Of a DNA stretch of 64,000 bases, positions 34,401-45,836 are shown one piece after another. The stretch covers positions 33,378 to 97,377 of the forward strand of contig WNNJ02002841.1 in assembly GCA_012934845.2 (NCBI GenBank), given 5' to 3'. The DNA comes from Pomphorhynchus laevis (Eukaryota > Acanthocephala > Palaeacanthocephala > Echinorhynchida > Pomphorhynchidae). Each line of letters starts with the position of its first letter. Position 1 is the first letter of the stretch. The notes beneath the pieces are model-generated. The model made no database searches, was not told the DNA's origin, and worked only from the letters and a program-made list of their open reading frames with translations. The position numbers and the translations under genes are program-made.

Positions 34401-34560
34401 TCATCTCGCGATACCGAGCATAGTCCGCCTCGATTGGATTCTTCGGCGGGTGAGAGACCTTGAGTGGTTTTATCGGAGAGCAGCGTGTTTGATTGGCTAG
34501 AGGGCTAAGATCCCTGTAGACCTGAGGCCGTGAAGACATTAGAAGATTAAAATAACATCG
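31430..34560 (+). mobile_element. LINE family A, longest copy (ORF1 + APE + RT)
   Basis: ORF1 ends with a cysteine/histidine array at 31497-31610: CEIC, then HEKC, CSNC, and GDHPAW followed by C, the knuckle pattern of I/R1/Jockey LINEs. ORF2 starts at 32075: LNILQWNSGG and DADIIVLQETR begin an APE endonuclease, which is shortened after 32420. RT follows at 33613-34250 with VAVFLDFSAAFDRISI (motif A), VPQGSPLSPILY (motif B), VYADDNTSLFSG (YADD box) and VKYLGFTI. Stops and frame changes break ORF2 at least four times. The copies at 6945-7250 and 11830-14300 belong to the same family. Confidence 0.85.
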
Positions 34561-34634
34561 TTTCTGAATTTGTTTTCTTTTATTTTTCTGCTGTTTTTTA
34601 CTTTTTAGTGGCTGTATTTTAATTTAACAAAATC

Positions 34635-34735
34635 TTTATTATTAATAGCCTTTCTTATTTAGCCTTGGTTATAAAACTTAGTTAGTCTTGCTTATAAGCA
34701 AGGCTATTAATATCCTTGCTTATAATTCTTTGAGC
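34635..34735. repeat. Palindromic attaatagcc / cttataagcaag repeats
   Basis: Contains attaatagcctttct, cttgcttataagcaag and a second ttgcttataa. The same words occur at 30830-30865, so LINE A and its left neighbour are bracketed by them. Confidence 0.5.
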
Positions 34736-34739
34736 AAAT

Positions 34740-36600
34740 GCCACTAATTCCAATCGGTCGTATTTTGTCTTGTTAATTATTTAACGGCACAACGACTTGA
34801 AACAAAACTGTCTAGTAGCTATCGTTTTAGATACGATGTAGTTAACCCGCTGTCGAGTGAAGTTTATTTAGATTATGTAGTATCGAAACTCTATTTAATA
34901 ATTCGTTAGGACACAACTTTCCACAATCATTTAAGTTGTTATCGTCACGTAGAAGTGTAGCCGCTGAATGTTTTATCTTCGGTTATTGACAGTAAATAGT
35001 GCTTGCACCAATCTTTTATGGACGGTGGATAATCGCGGCTTTCGAACCTCGCAGCGTTTGCGCTTCTAGGAATACGTCGTTAATATTGTTTTCATTTCAC
35101 AATTTAATTCTCCACAGTTTTCCCATGATAAAATTTTCTTTGAAAGAATTTTTTGTACAACACAACACTGGTAAACCACATCCATTTCATGAGCAATGTG
35201 CTATCCAGATATTATACAAGCCGCTGATCTGTAGAATGATAACTGTCAAACAAATAAACTACTAGAAGTACAGATTGGAACGTGCTTTAAGTTGGCTTGT
35301 CATTAGAAATTTTCTTAACACAACAGCGTCTAACCAAACTCCTGATAGCAGGTTTCGTGATTTCTAGTAGGTTATCGGGGAGAATCTTCCTATTACGTTT
35401 TCCTCTTATTCTTCATTTTCTTTAAGAATGCTTGACAAACGTTCCTTTTCTATGCATAATTTAAGACGATAGGGTTTTGGAAGCTAAATAACATATCAGT
35501 AATTAGATGCATTTTTCGCCGTTTAATAAATTATTTGAAACATTATTTTATACAAGACAAATCCTATGTTACTGTTTAGTCTGCTCACGAAAAATAAAAT
35601 AGATTAAAATTAAACAATATGTTGTGTATATAAATAATAATTTTTATTTAACAACAATTTTTTAAATGGCGAAATGTAAATAACTACTGATATATTATTT
35701 GACCTCTAAACCCTACCATCTTAAATTATGTCTGGTAAATGAAAGTCTCTGAAACATTTTTACAAAAAATGAACTGTATGACGAAAACGTAATAGGAAAA
35801 TTCTCCCAGATATCTACAATAAATCACAAAACCTCCTATCAAGCGTTTGGTTTGACGCGGTGGCATTAAGAGAATTTCTGTTTTTATGTTGTCTTTAACC
35901 AACATAGTACTCACTTTGTACATAAATTAAATGATACAAAATTAATTATGTCGTTTTATTTATAAATTTTCGATACACGTTGTTATCATGTTCGTTATAT
36001 ATAGCTGAACATGTTAAGTTAAAAAATTGTATTTATAAATAAATTTTCTGTAATTTTCTAATTTTTTTTATAAAGCAAAGGTTTTTTCATTTGCAAAATC
36101 TTTTTACTTTTTTAAAACGTTAATTATGTTTTTAAATTATTTTTACATTTTAGCAAATGAAAATAGTAAGCTTTGGTTTACAACGCAGTCGAAAATTGAT
36201 TTTAATAAGTAACATTAGACTAGAATATTATAAATGTAAATCTAATAGGTGCGCGATTCTTATAGTCCGCATATAAACATGCTAGTAATTGTTATGCACA
36301 GGCAACTTAATTGTATAACAAAATTGGATGCTTGAATGTAAAGACAAAATATCACTTGTTACACTTGATACTAAATACTCGGTTACCAAAGTTACAACCG
36401 TGATGTCACATTAAATAATGCATTTATTTGGTCATAACTTTGCTGTTGCAATTAGAAACAAATAGCACAATTAGCTGATAAAAGTTACTGATTAATTATA
36501 CTTTGCGATATTATAGTACGATATTAAATTATAGATTTTAAAATATACATATATATGTTATAATAGCAATAACGCATATCTAACAAAAATTAAACCATCA
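34740..36600. other. AT-rich non-coding DNA
   Basis: No protein similarity recognised. A frame at 34999-35265 is open but has no known motif. Confidence 0.4.
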
Positions 36601-36609
36601 AGTAAATAT

Positions 36610-37010
36610 AAATATATGGATAAAATTGAATTAATAGAATCCTTAAATATTTTGATAAATCAAAATTATTTAAAGGTAGGAACATCTATATTTAGACAAA
36701 TAAAAGGTATTCCAATAGGTGGTAATAGTAGCCCAATTATAGCTGACTTGTTTTTAAGCTTTATAGGATATGAGTTTGTTCACAGCTGTTTAAAAAATAA
36801 ATCTAAATTATATAAAAATATGAAATATATGTTTCGATACATTGAGATGATATATGTGTATTTAATTCTGATAATTTTTATTCAATAAGCTGACAGATTT
36901 GTCTAGGTAACCTTATTCTTAATCAAACCAATATTGATTGTAGACAATTTATATATCTAGATATGAAAATTAAATTAATATCAATTAAATATTGATGTTA
37001 TATTATTTAT
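36610..37010 (+). mobile_element. Reverse-transcriptase fragment, GIPxG type (copy 1)
   Basis: The open frame 36616-36888 reads FRQIKGIPIGGNSSPIIADL, the F-R-Q-x2-G-I-P-x-G motif B of a reverse transcriptase group often annotated near Penelope-like RTs. A catalytic-box region follows that has lost its frame (YIEMI where copy 3 has YTDDI). Decayed coding sequence continues to about 37000. Very A/T-rich codon use, unlike LINE A or MED13. Confidence 0.6.
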
Positions 37011-37394
37011 ATGATATAAATAATATTGATGTCGCAAAATATTGATGATGAATAAAAGTGATTTTTATTTATATCTACAAATAAATTAATCTACTAATTT
37101 TAAACTTTTGTTTAAAATTATAATGAATTTATATAAAATTGATTTGCATTTAAGGAAATTTTAATCCTTGACTTTTACAAGTCAAGGATTAATATTTTAT
37201 AAATATTAATAACATAATTAATAACATATTTTACATGAATACATAAAATATAATAATTAATAAAATAATACGTAAAATATAAAATATAAGAAATAATATA
37301 ATATAAATACGTAAAATATAAAATAACACGTAAAATACGTAAAATATAGTTGCATACGCGACTATATTTACATATCTCATTCTTTTGATTGGTT

Positions 37395-37900
37395 TCATTA
37401 ACAATCATTTAAATAATTAGATAGATACATATTAAACTATATAAAGATATGAAATATATGTTTGATATACTAAAGATAAGGTGTTCATCACTTTATCACC
37501 TTATAAAAGATTAGTAGCTTAATTACCAGAGATAATAGTAGCCCAATTATAGCTAACTTATTAAACTATATCATTTCGGTTGAAACAAAGTATAAACTTT
37601 TATTACTCAATGTTTTTTTCAAAACATTAAGTAATCTTATCAGGTTCAGAAAATGAATATTTATAAATGAATATTTGACGATAAACCGAATATTTGAAAT
37701 TCAGGTATCTATTTTTGTAAGGCTGATGTAAAAGAAAGTAGGGTTGTATATACGAATGCAATTAAATAACGTGATATTGGTTTTCTTAACAATCATTTAA
37801 ATAATTAGATAGATACATATTAAACTATATAAAGATATGAAATATATGTTTGATATACTAAAGATAAGGTGTTCATCACTTTATCACCTTATAAAAGATT
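37395..37900. repeat. Direct duplication, ~110 bp, inside the RT cluster
   Basis: Segments 37399-37511 and 37788-37899 are nearly identical (starting aacaatcatttaaataatta, ending atcaccttataaaagatt). Each is followed by a partial RT motif (atagtagcccaattatagct near 37540; atagtagtcaaattatagct near 37915). Unequal duplication has made a third small RT stub at 37530-37570. Confidence 0.85.
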
Positions 37901-38515
37901 TTTCAGTGAAAGGTAATAGTAGTCAAATTATAGCTGACTTATTTTTAAGCTATATAGACTATGAATTCGTTTATAACTGTAAAAAATAAATCTAAATTAT
38001 ATAAATATATGAAATATATGTTTCAATATACTGATGATATATGTGTATTTAACTTTAATAATTTTTATTCAATTAGTGAGCACATTTATCCAGAAAGCCT
38101 TATTCTTAACAAAACCAATATTAATGATAAAAAAGGTATATATCTGGATATGAACATTAAATTAACATTAACTAAAACTACTATTAATTTATATCGTAAA
38201 GATGACATATTTAAATTTACAAGAAACATATTTTTGCATGAGCATTCATGCATACCATATAATATAAAATATAATACATTAAATAATGAAATTTTAAGAA
38301 TTGCAACAATATGTAATGATATTGGCTTTAAAAATCATTTAAATAATTTAATAGATACATATTTTAAACTAGGTTACTATAAAAATAACATCAAGCAGAA
38401 AATAGTAAAATATATAAATCAACACAATAATATTAATAAATATAAAATAATTAGCGAAAAACTTTTATGGATAATAAATAATATACTTTGTATTAGAATA
38501 ATACAAAGTATATAG
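37900..38515 (+). mobile_element. Reverse-transcriptase fragment, GIPxG type (copy 3)
   Basis: It begins within motif B (GNSSQIIADLFLSYIDYEF) and passes through the catalytic box FQYTDDICVF. HIYPESLILNKT and YLDMNIKL come next, then INLYRKDDIFKF and a C-terminal segment to 38515. This is the best-preserved copy; the open frame 37961-38515 spans 184 codons. The N-terminal RT half and any endonuclease are missing. Exact clade unknown: Penelope-like is my best guess. Confidence 0.6.
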
Positions 38516-38609
38516 TATATTATAATAATACAAAGTATGATTTTATCATAGAAAACACTTTATTAGAAGTATTGTTGAGTATATGAATATGAACCGAAAC
38601 CTATATCAT

Positions 38610-38960
38610 TGCAGCTCCTCCTGATGACCTGTAATCCTTATTCTTATACATCGTATCTTATTTATTATTAAATTCATATGATTAAAATATTATTATATAA
38701 CATCGTATCTTATTAAATTCATCTAAATTATATTAAATTCAGATGAAATACGTCATTAGCATGTATTTGGCTCCGCTGCTATGCTGAGTCGAGAAATAGG
38801 TGCCGAAACCTGATAGCGTAGCAGTTCCTCCTGATGATCTCTAATCCTTTTTCTGATATATCGTCTGTTATTTATTAGTCAATTCATAAAAATTGACTTT
38901 TATTTTAAATTTCAATTTTTCATTTTAATTTGATATAAATTAAATTTAATTAATTATTAA
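38610..38960. repeat. AT-rich interspersed repeat (two adjacent copies)
   Basis: Blocks 38612-38690 and 38826-38950 share gcagttcctcctgatga, ctaatcc, tcgt and ttatttattag. The second continues into the agtcaattcataaa segment found again at 39560-39720 and, inverted, at 2560-2700. It lies directly downstream of the RT copy and may be that element's 3' UTR. Confidence 0.65.
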
Positions 38961-38998
38961 ATATAATTAAATTTTGATTTAGCATTATTATTTATATA

Positions 38999-39155
38999 CG
39001 TAGGCTACCCATCGATATGAATATAGACATTTGATGTTTTAGTTTGAGTTCCCCTGAACGATTTAAACTTCGATTTAGTTAAAAGCTATTTGTCATGATG
39101 AGTTCTCTTCCGACTTATTGTTGTCTTTATATGAGTTGAAGGCGCGATTGTTGAT
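38999..39155. repeat. ~150-bp direct repeat, left copy
   Basis: Starts ggctacccatcgat and continues through agttaaaagctatttgtcat and tgttgtctttatatgag. It is repeated at 44318-44470 with about 90% identity by eye. The pair flanks 5.2 kb that includes the RLE-type LINE. Confidence 0.85.
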
Positions 39156-39539
39156 TTAATTGTCAAAACGTTTATTAAGATGATGGATTTCAGCATTTTT
39201 TGAAATTATGAAGGCTAAAATGTGAACAGATGAATTTTATCTTTTTTTGATAATAATTGCTTTTCTATGTAACACTGTTTGACTAAAAATAATTATCGAA
39301 TTATTTAAAATATGCGTTAGCTGTTCTATAAAGAGACACGTTATCATGAACACAATGCAAATTTTGCTCATTGCCCTCAAAGTTGAGTCAGGCATTAACT
39401 GTATGTAATCAAATTCGTAATAAACAAATAAGTTAATCATACAAATTAGAATTACTAACGATAATATATACTGAATACCGATTGATATATTCAACGTGTT
39501 GACGTCATGATCTGTGGATTTATTCTAAAATTATAATTT

Positions 39540-39760
39540 AATACTATTCTAATGATGATCTCTTAATATCCTTTAATCCTTATTATTATACAACGTTTGT
39601 TATTTATTAGTCAATTCATAATAAATGACTTTTATTTTAAATTTCAATTTTTTATTTTAACTTGATATAAATTATAAAAATCTTATAACAATTATTAATT
39701 TTATTATTTATAATTATTTATTATTTAATTATTAAATTTTGATTTAGCATTATTATAATA
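39540..39760. repeat. AT-rich interspersed repeat
   Basis: Another copy of the ttagtcaattcata...aaattttgatttagca repeat. Its 3' part (gcattattataataatgata) recurs at 44005-44050. Confidence 0.7.
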
Positions 39761-39937
39761 ATGATAATATGATAATATAAAATATAATATAATAATTTTT
39801 ATTTTAATTTTTATTTTAATTTTAATTTTAATTAGTTTGAAATTCTAAGCTACTAACAAATAACTATTTACATTTGTGAGATTAATATACACAATCTAAA
39901 GTAAATACATATATACACCAACTGACGACATAACTAT

Positions 39938-40263
39938 CGACGACATCCATCGACGACAACCATCGACGACAACCATCGACGACAACCATCGACGACAACC
40001 ATCGACGACAACCATCGACGACAACCATCGACGACAACCATCGACGACAACCATCGACGACAACCATCGACGACAACCATCGACGACAACCATCGACGAC
40101 AACCATCGACGACAACCATCGACGACAACCATCGACGACAACCATCGACGACAACCATCGACGACAACCATCGACGACAACCATCGACGACAACCATCGA
40201 CGACAACCATCGACGACAACCATCGACGACAACCATCGACGACAACCATTGACGACAACCATC
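39938..40263. repeat. Minisatellite, 13-bp unit, about 25 copies
   Basis: Near-perfect cgacgacaaccat units. Because 13 is not a multiple of 3 and the unit has no stop in any frame, all frames are open through it on both strands; those ORFs are not genes. It ends about 40 bp before the first ATG of the RLE-type LINE. Confidence 0.97.
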
Positions 40264-40303
40264 AGTTGAAAAATTGATTGGTTGAAAAATTTGAGGTTGA
40301 AAA

Positions 40304-43231
40304 ATGACAAAGGGAAAGCCTGATGTGGTTGTAAAATGCTGTACATGTAACGGTCCTGCAGCGCGTTGCAAAGAGTAATAAACGATGTTTTAACTGCGCT
40401 GCCCCAAATTGTTGCAATAAAAATACATTGGTTGTTCAGAGTAATAGCGTGAGTTCCGAAGTTTTATACAATATAAATGGCACAATGCCCAGTATGGGCG
40501 GGCATGCTAACGAATTTGTGTTAGGATCAGTTTATGAAGAAATTTCAAAATGGAAACCGAATCAATTTAATTTGCCGAGGTGCAATGAAAGTAGGTTATT
40601 CATCAATATCTTGACGCAGTTGATTAAGGAAGCCTGTTTGGATACGGATGATGGTAGTGCACTGCAAAAAGTCACAATAGTGAGTCAATGCATTCTTCAA
40701 AGATTAAAGTCCAGGAAGGTTAGTTTGATAAGACAGGCTATGAAAAGGCGTATCGAGAGGTGGAATTCCGATAATTGGAGTGAGCTTATAGCTGAAGCTC
40801 GTTATCTACAATCGACTAGAAAAAGCAGAGAGTGTATACAAGCTCAGATTGATTGGAAAGTAGCGTTTAGACGCTCTATACAAAAGGGTGATACCAAAGC
40901 AGCAATAAAATCTTTGGAAGACGCTTCAGGTGGATCATATCTGAATCCTGATGATTTCATAGGATCTTCAACCGTACGACAGTTGCTGGAAAGCAAACAT
41001 CCAGAAGGAGATCGCGTATATGTAGAAGGTGTGATGACTTGTCCGCATCCTAACTTACTGCCATTTCATCTAGTGATGTTTGACAAGATTGATGCTGAGA
41101 GTATTATTACAGAGGCCCGACGCACTCGCGGTTCCGCAGGGCCCTCTGGGGTAGATACCTATACATGGAAACAAATGCTAACTTCTTTTGATAGAGATTC
41201 AATGGCGTTGGTTGATGCATTGGCCGGTTTAACAATAAGACTTGTATCAGGTATTGTACCAAAAGGTTCAACTTCAGCACTTGTAGCCTCCAGGTTAATC
41301 GCAGTTGCAAAGAATAACGGAATCCGACCCATAGGGGTGGGCGAGGTGTATCGTCGGATTATTTCAAAGGTAATTCTCAAAACAATTTCTATGCATATTC
41401 AGAGCGTCGCTGGTACTATGCAATTGTGCGCAGGACAAAGATGTGGAGCGGAATACATAGTACGTAGTTTACGATCATCTCTAATGGAAAAACGTGATTC
41501 TTGTATGCTTCTAATTGACGCAAAGAATGCATTCAACTGTGTAAATCGTAAGATGGCACTAGCAAACATGAAAAATGTATGTCCGCCTTTGCTTAATGTG
41601 TTAACGAACATGTATTCGAAGGATCCTATGATGATGATAGGAGACGATATAATATTGCCTCGCGAAGGGTTCACACAGGGTGATCCTCTGTCTATGGTTG
41701 CATTCGCGGCTTCTACAATTCCTTTAATATTGCGTTTGAAGGAGGCATTTCCGTCTGTCCAACAGATGTGGTATGCAGATGATGTATCTTGCATTGGGGA
41801 GGCGGGTGTTCTTTACCAATATCTTGAAATGATGAAGGACATTGGTCCGTATTATGGTTTTTACATCAATACTCAGAAATGCCAGTTAATCTCTAGATCT
41901 AATAATGATATAGCAAGGTCAATATTTACGGGTAGTGAAATTATAGTTTCACACCTAGGCGCTGAAGTTCTTGGGTGTCCAATCGGATATGGCGACTATG
42001 AGCGGAAATGGGTGGAACATAAGGTTGATAAATGGAGTAAGATGGTTAGACGCTTATCGGAAATATCCGAAACATGTGCTCAACAGACTTATCTAGCTTT
42101 CATTTTTGCGTTACAACATAAATGGACATATGTTTTTCGTGCGTGCAAATGTGAAAAATCATGGTTACAAGTACTAGAATTGGAAATAAGGAAAAGCTTA
42201 TTGCCGGGGATACTGGGGATGAGTGAAATTACGGAGGACATAAGGCAATTAGTTGAACTTCCTACATCTAGCGGAGGCATGGGGATTTTAAATCCTTGCG
42301 AGCTGGTAATCTAGGAATGGAATTGGTCTAAAAAATGTGTTTACCTTTATTAAATGAATACGTAGGACAAGAATTACTTGAGAAACAAATACTGGTAAAT
42401 ATCGGAATTTGGGGTGAAAAGAAGATTTTTAACGATTTAAAACACAGTAAGATTATTGCAGAACTGGATAATTACACAAAAAATGCCTTAATTCATGCAT
42501 CAGAAAAAGGCACATCAACCTGGCTATCTTCAAGGATTAGCGAAGATAGGCAGTATTGTCTAAATAATCATCAGTTTTATGATGGGCTTGCCGCTAGATA
42601 CGGATGGCAATTAAAAGACGCTCCGACAAAATGTGTTTGTGGAGAACTTAACAACGTATCGCACACTCTATCTTGCAAAACAGGGGGCTTTACAATTGTT
42701 CGACATAATGTGATGCGCGACATTATAGCAGGTATGTTATCTGCAACATGTAAGGCTATTGAAATTGAGCCGGTCCTACTTCCTGTTGAGTCTTCTTACA
42801 AATTTGATAGAATAACAACGTGTAAGGATATGAATGCACGCCTTGATGTTGCATGCAGTGGTTTATACGGGGATTCGACAGAGCGGTCTTTTCTAGACAT
42901 TTGCGTTTATAACGTTCATGCTCCATCGTATGCCAATCGAAGCCCTCATAGTTTGTTTGAGTATCATCACAACAGAAAGCAGGCCAAATATTTAGAGCGA
43001 GTATCTAGGGTCGATCGTGCTTCATTTATTCCGGTTATTTTTTTATCGTCTGGCGGAATCAGTAGAGAGTCACATGCATTGCTTAAGAGAATAGCGTCAA
43101 TACAGGCCTTAAGAGGGGACAATAACTACAGTGATTGTATCGCTACGTTACGTCGAAAGATCGGGTTTGGTCTAATAAAATCAAATTCATGGTGTTTTCG
43201 ATGCCGTCGTCAGAGGTCTGAAGAGATATAG
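40304..43231 (+). mobile_element. RLE-type (R2-like superclade) LINE, nearly complete
   Basis: A first ATG at 40304 opens a short Cys-rich frame (KCCTCNGPAARCKE, then KRCFNCAAPNCC after a frame change), a likely N-terminal zinc finger. The main frame 40428-42314 holds the RT: RPIGVGEVYRRIISKVI, LLIDAKNAFNCVNRKM (motif A), GFTQGDPLSMVAF (motif B) and MWYADDVSC (YADD box). After a stop and frame change, 42335-43231 has a C-C-H-C knuckle (CVCGELNNVSHTLSC, RHNVMRDI). The restriction-like endonuclease follows (ARLDVACSG, SFLDICVYNVHAPSY, KQAKYLERV). About 950 residues in total, the usual size for single-ORF RLE LINEs. Three lesions or so are seen; RT and endonuclease active-site residues look intact. 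Confidence 0.88.
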
Positions 43232-43239
43232 TTAGAATA

Positions 43240-44310
43240 TATTTATAATGAGGTCAAACTTTTTGTCTAGTATTTGACTATTTGATTTGTCTTGTGTTAA
43301 AAAAATAATAATTATATTAAATACGTAGACATAGTATAACATAAATTGTTAATATAATTCTTTAATTATTAAATATTTGAATAACATAAATTTCGATTTT
43401 TGTATCAATATATAAAAATTAAAAAATTACTAATCAATCAACAGAGTAAATGTCACAGAAATTAGTCAAAAATTGGTCAATATGAAAATTTGATTGAGCG
43501 AAATAGCATTATCACTGATCGAAATGATATATCGCCGTTTGATATTTACAATTCAAGAATTAATCATTAATAAATAAAATTAGATATTTAAACCATTTAA
43601 ATTGATATAAATAAATTTTATACACGCATCGATTGCAATATAAATTAATTGCAGTGATATAAAATCAATTAAAATTGGATATTGATTAATTAATATTTAA
43701 GTTAGTCTCTCGTTTGGGTTGTATTTTATCAACAGTTATGGTACTCCAAATTGTAAGAGCTTCTCAAAATTCTTATCTTTGGTAACTTACTTTATAAAAT
43801 TATATAATAAATACTAAATTTAGATAGAAACAAATATCAATAAAAATATAAAAATATAAGTTATTTGTAGTAATTAATTTTGTTATAATTTTACTTCAAT
43901 ATATCTATCCGTCTATGCACGTTTATTATCATAAAAATATTATTTATTTATATTATAATATTATTTATCAATTATTTATTTTATTATTTAATTATTAAAT
44001 TTTGATTTAGCATTATTATAATAATGATAATATGATAATATGATAATATAATAACATATAATAATTATTATTATTTTAATTTTATATTAAATACGTAGAC
44101 ATATAATTGACATAATATATTGTTAACATAAATTGTTAATACAACATATTAATATAATATAATGTCTCAATGAATAAAATGCCATTTTTATTTTAACTTT
44201 ATAAATTAAATAAAATTTTATTAAATAATTATTTATTATTTATAATTATTTATTATTTAATTAATAAAAATACATTTAGTTATTCTATTATTTTTAAATT
44301 AAAATACGTG
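43240..44310. other. AT-rich flank of the RLE-type LINE
   Basis: Non-coding. The block attaaatacgtagacata with ataacataaattgttaat occurs at 43315-43365 and again at 44090-44150. The first half recurs at 48291-48310. The first copy directly follows an A-rich run after the LINE and may mark the element's 3' end or a target duplication. Confidence 0.5.
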
Positions 44311-44317
44311 TTTATGC

Positions 44318-44470
44318 ATGGCTACCCATCGATGTGAATATAGACATTTGATGTTTTCGATTGAGTCATCCCTGAACGATATAAACTTCGACTTAGTTAA
44401 AAGCTATTTGTCATGATGAGTTCTCTTTTAACTCATTGTTGTCTTTATATGAGTTTGAAGCGTGATTGCT
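44318..44470. repeat. ~150-bp direct repeat, right copy
   Basis: Matches 38999-39155 in direct orientation. See the left copy for the shared blocks. Confidence 0.85.
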
Positions 44471-44689
44471 ATTGTACATGAAAAATAGTTGGAGTCGCAT
44501 TTCACGAAATTTAAAGGAAATATGTGCATTTCTTAGTTAAAAATTTATATCATTATTCGCATGGAAAAATTTCGAGAAGTGCATTCCTTTGAATCACATT
44601 GATAAAAAATCAATAAACTGCTTAATGACTGCGGAATAGCTTTTCGAATCACCTCAATTTCTCGAGGAAAGGATCACGGCAGAAATAAT

Positions 44690-44890
44690 CACGGTAGTAG
44701 CTGCCGATACAATACCACAATGCCAAGCTAACATCTGGCATATTGTGAATCATATATTACGGAGTTGAAATTAACGAATTAATAATACCGTAATTGGTTT
44801 CTGCTGCGAAATCATCTCTTGTGATCTATCAAATTTGATGAAATAAATAAAAGAAACCATCAAAGGATCACCAGCACTAATTCGATGATA
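44690..44890 (+). mobile_element. SINE body copy 1 (diverged, headless)
   Basis: Shares with the two copies to its right the blocks cgatacaatacca, taacatctggcat, aataccgtaattggtttctg, tgcgaaatcatc and gaaaccatcaaaggatcac, in order. No tRNA-like head is visible here. Confidence 0.6.
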
Positions 44891-45009
44891 TCCTGATCAC
44901 TTCAGTCTTAAATATAAAGAAATAATGCTTTGAATACATCTCGGAAAATGCGGTTTCGGAAATTTATTTGCACTTTTAGACTCATTTGGAATCTGAAAGT
45001 GCAAATTAT

Positions 45010-45260
45010 GTTATGAAACTACTGAGGTATCAGCGTGCACTCATCAGCCTTCTGATGAGTGCACGTATAAAATTGCACGGCAGTAAGGGGGCGAAACGAT
45101 ATGTCGGGCTAAAATCTGGCATGTTATGAGTCAAAAAGTGTATGAAGTTGTAAGAAACGAAGAAATGATACTGTAGCTGGTTTGTGTTGCGAAATCGACT
45201 TGTTTGACCAATAAAGGAATCCATCAAAATATCACAAGAACCGATTTAATGATCTCTTGA
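45010..45260 (+). mobile_element. SINE body copy 2 with strong hairpin
   Basis: Contains a perfect palindrome at 45031-45062 (cgtgcactcatcag, loop cctt, ctgatgagtgcacg). Then come gcacggcagtaag, gcgaaacgatatgtc and the shared blocks ctaaaatctggcatgttatg, gaaatgatactgtagctggt and ttgcgaaatcgac. The order ctgatga ... gaaac ... gtc recalls a hammerhead core, but stem II is followed by 14 extra nucleotides. Confidence 0.6.
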
Positions 45261-45382
45261 ACACAACAGTATTATATATAGCGCATTTTTCAATATGCTA
45301 ATTACAATATGTATACTAGCGAATCTAATATATAAAGTATATGAAGGTGTCATATACTGAAGAATTTCTAGCTGTACTGGAT

Positions 45383-45640
45383 GGTTGGCCTAGTCGGTAA
45401 GGCGTAGACCGACCGAGCAAAAGAACATTGGTTCGAATCTGAAAGTGCTAGGCTTCTGCTGAGTCCGGGAGTATCATTGCCCGACAGTAGCAGACGATAC
45501 AATACCAATATGTTACTCTTAAATCTAGCATGTTTTGAGTCGAGTTGTATGAAGCTGGAGAAATGATACCGTAACTGATTTCTGTTGTGAAATCACCTTG
45601 AGTGATCTAGCAAAATTATTGAAACCAAAAATATTTTATT
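45383..45640 (+). mobile_element. tRNA-derived SINE, copy 3 with head
   Basis: The head has box A tggcctagtcgg and box B ggttcgaatc at tRNA-like spacing (about 45390 and 45430), so it derives from a tRNA. The body then repeats cttctgctgag, cgacagtag, cgatacaatacca, aaatctagcatgttttgag, aaatgataccgtaactg and ttgtgaaatcacct, as in the two neighbours. The acceptor stem does not close, so it is not a working tRNA gene. Confidence 0.75.
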
Positions 45641-45694
45641 TGACGTTTTGGCTTCCGTCTTTATCAAATCAAGAACATAAAATACAAGTCATTA

Positions 45695-45836
45695 AATAAC
45701 AAAATATTGATTGATGTGTTAATTCAAATCATGCCAATTGAAAATGTGAAACTGATTTAGACCCAGTAAATAACAAAATCTTGATTGCTGTGTCAATTCA
45801 AATCATGCCAATTGAAAATGTGACATTGATTTAGAC
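45695..45836. repeat. Tandem duplication, 74-bp unit
   Basis: Two copies starting at 45695 and 45769 (aataacaaaat...attcaaatcatgccaattg) differ at a handful of sites. Confidence 0.85.

Noticed and set aside
39882-40371. Three long overlapping minus-strand ORFs with a repeated VVVDGCRRWLSSM unit
   Set aside because: They are the 13-bp minisatellite read in three frames; the unit has no stop codon in any frame, so openness carries no information.
41107-42280. Minus-strand ORFs inside the RLE-type LINE
   Set aside because: Shadow frames opposite the RT coding sequence.
45383-45456. Functional tRNA gene
   Set aside because: Boxes A and B are good, but the acceptor stem does not pair and the sequence continues into a repeated body, so it is a SINE head. 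The same applies to 6677-6750.
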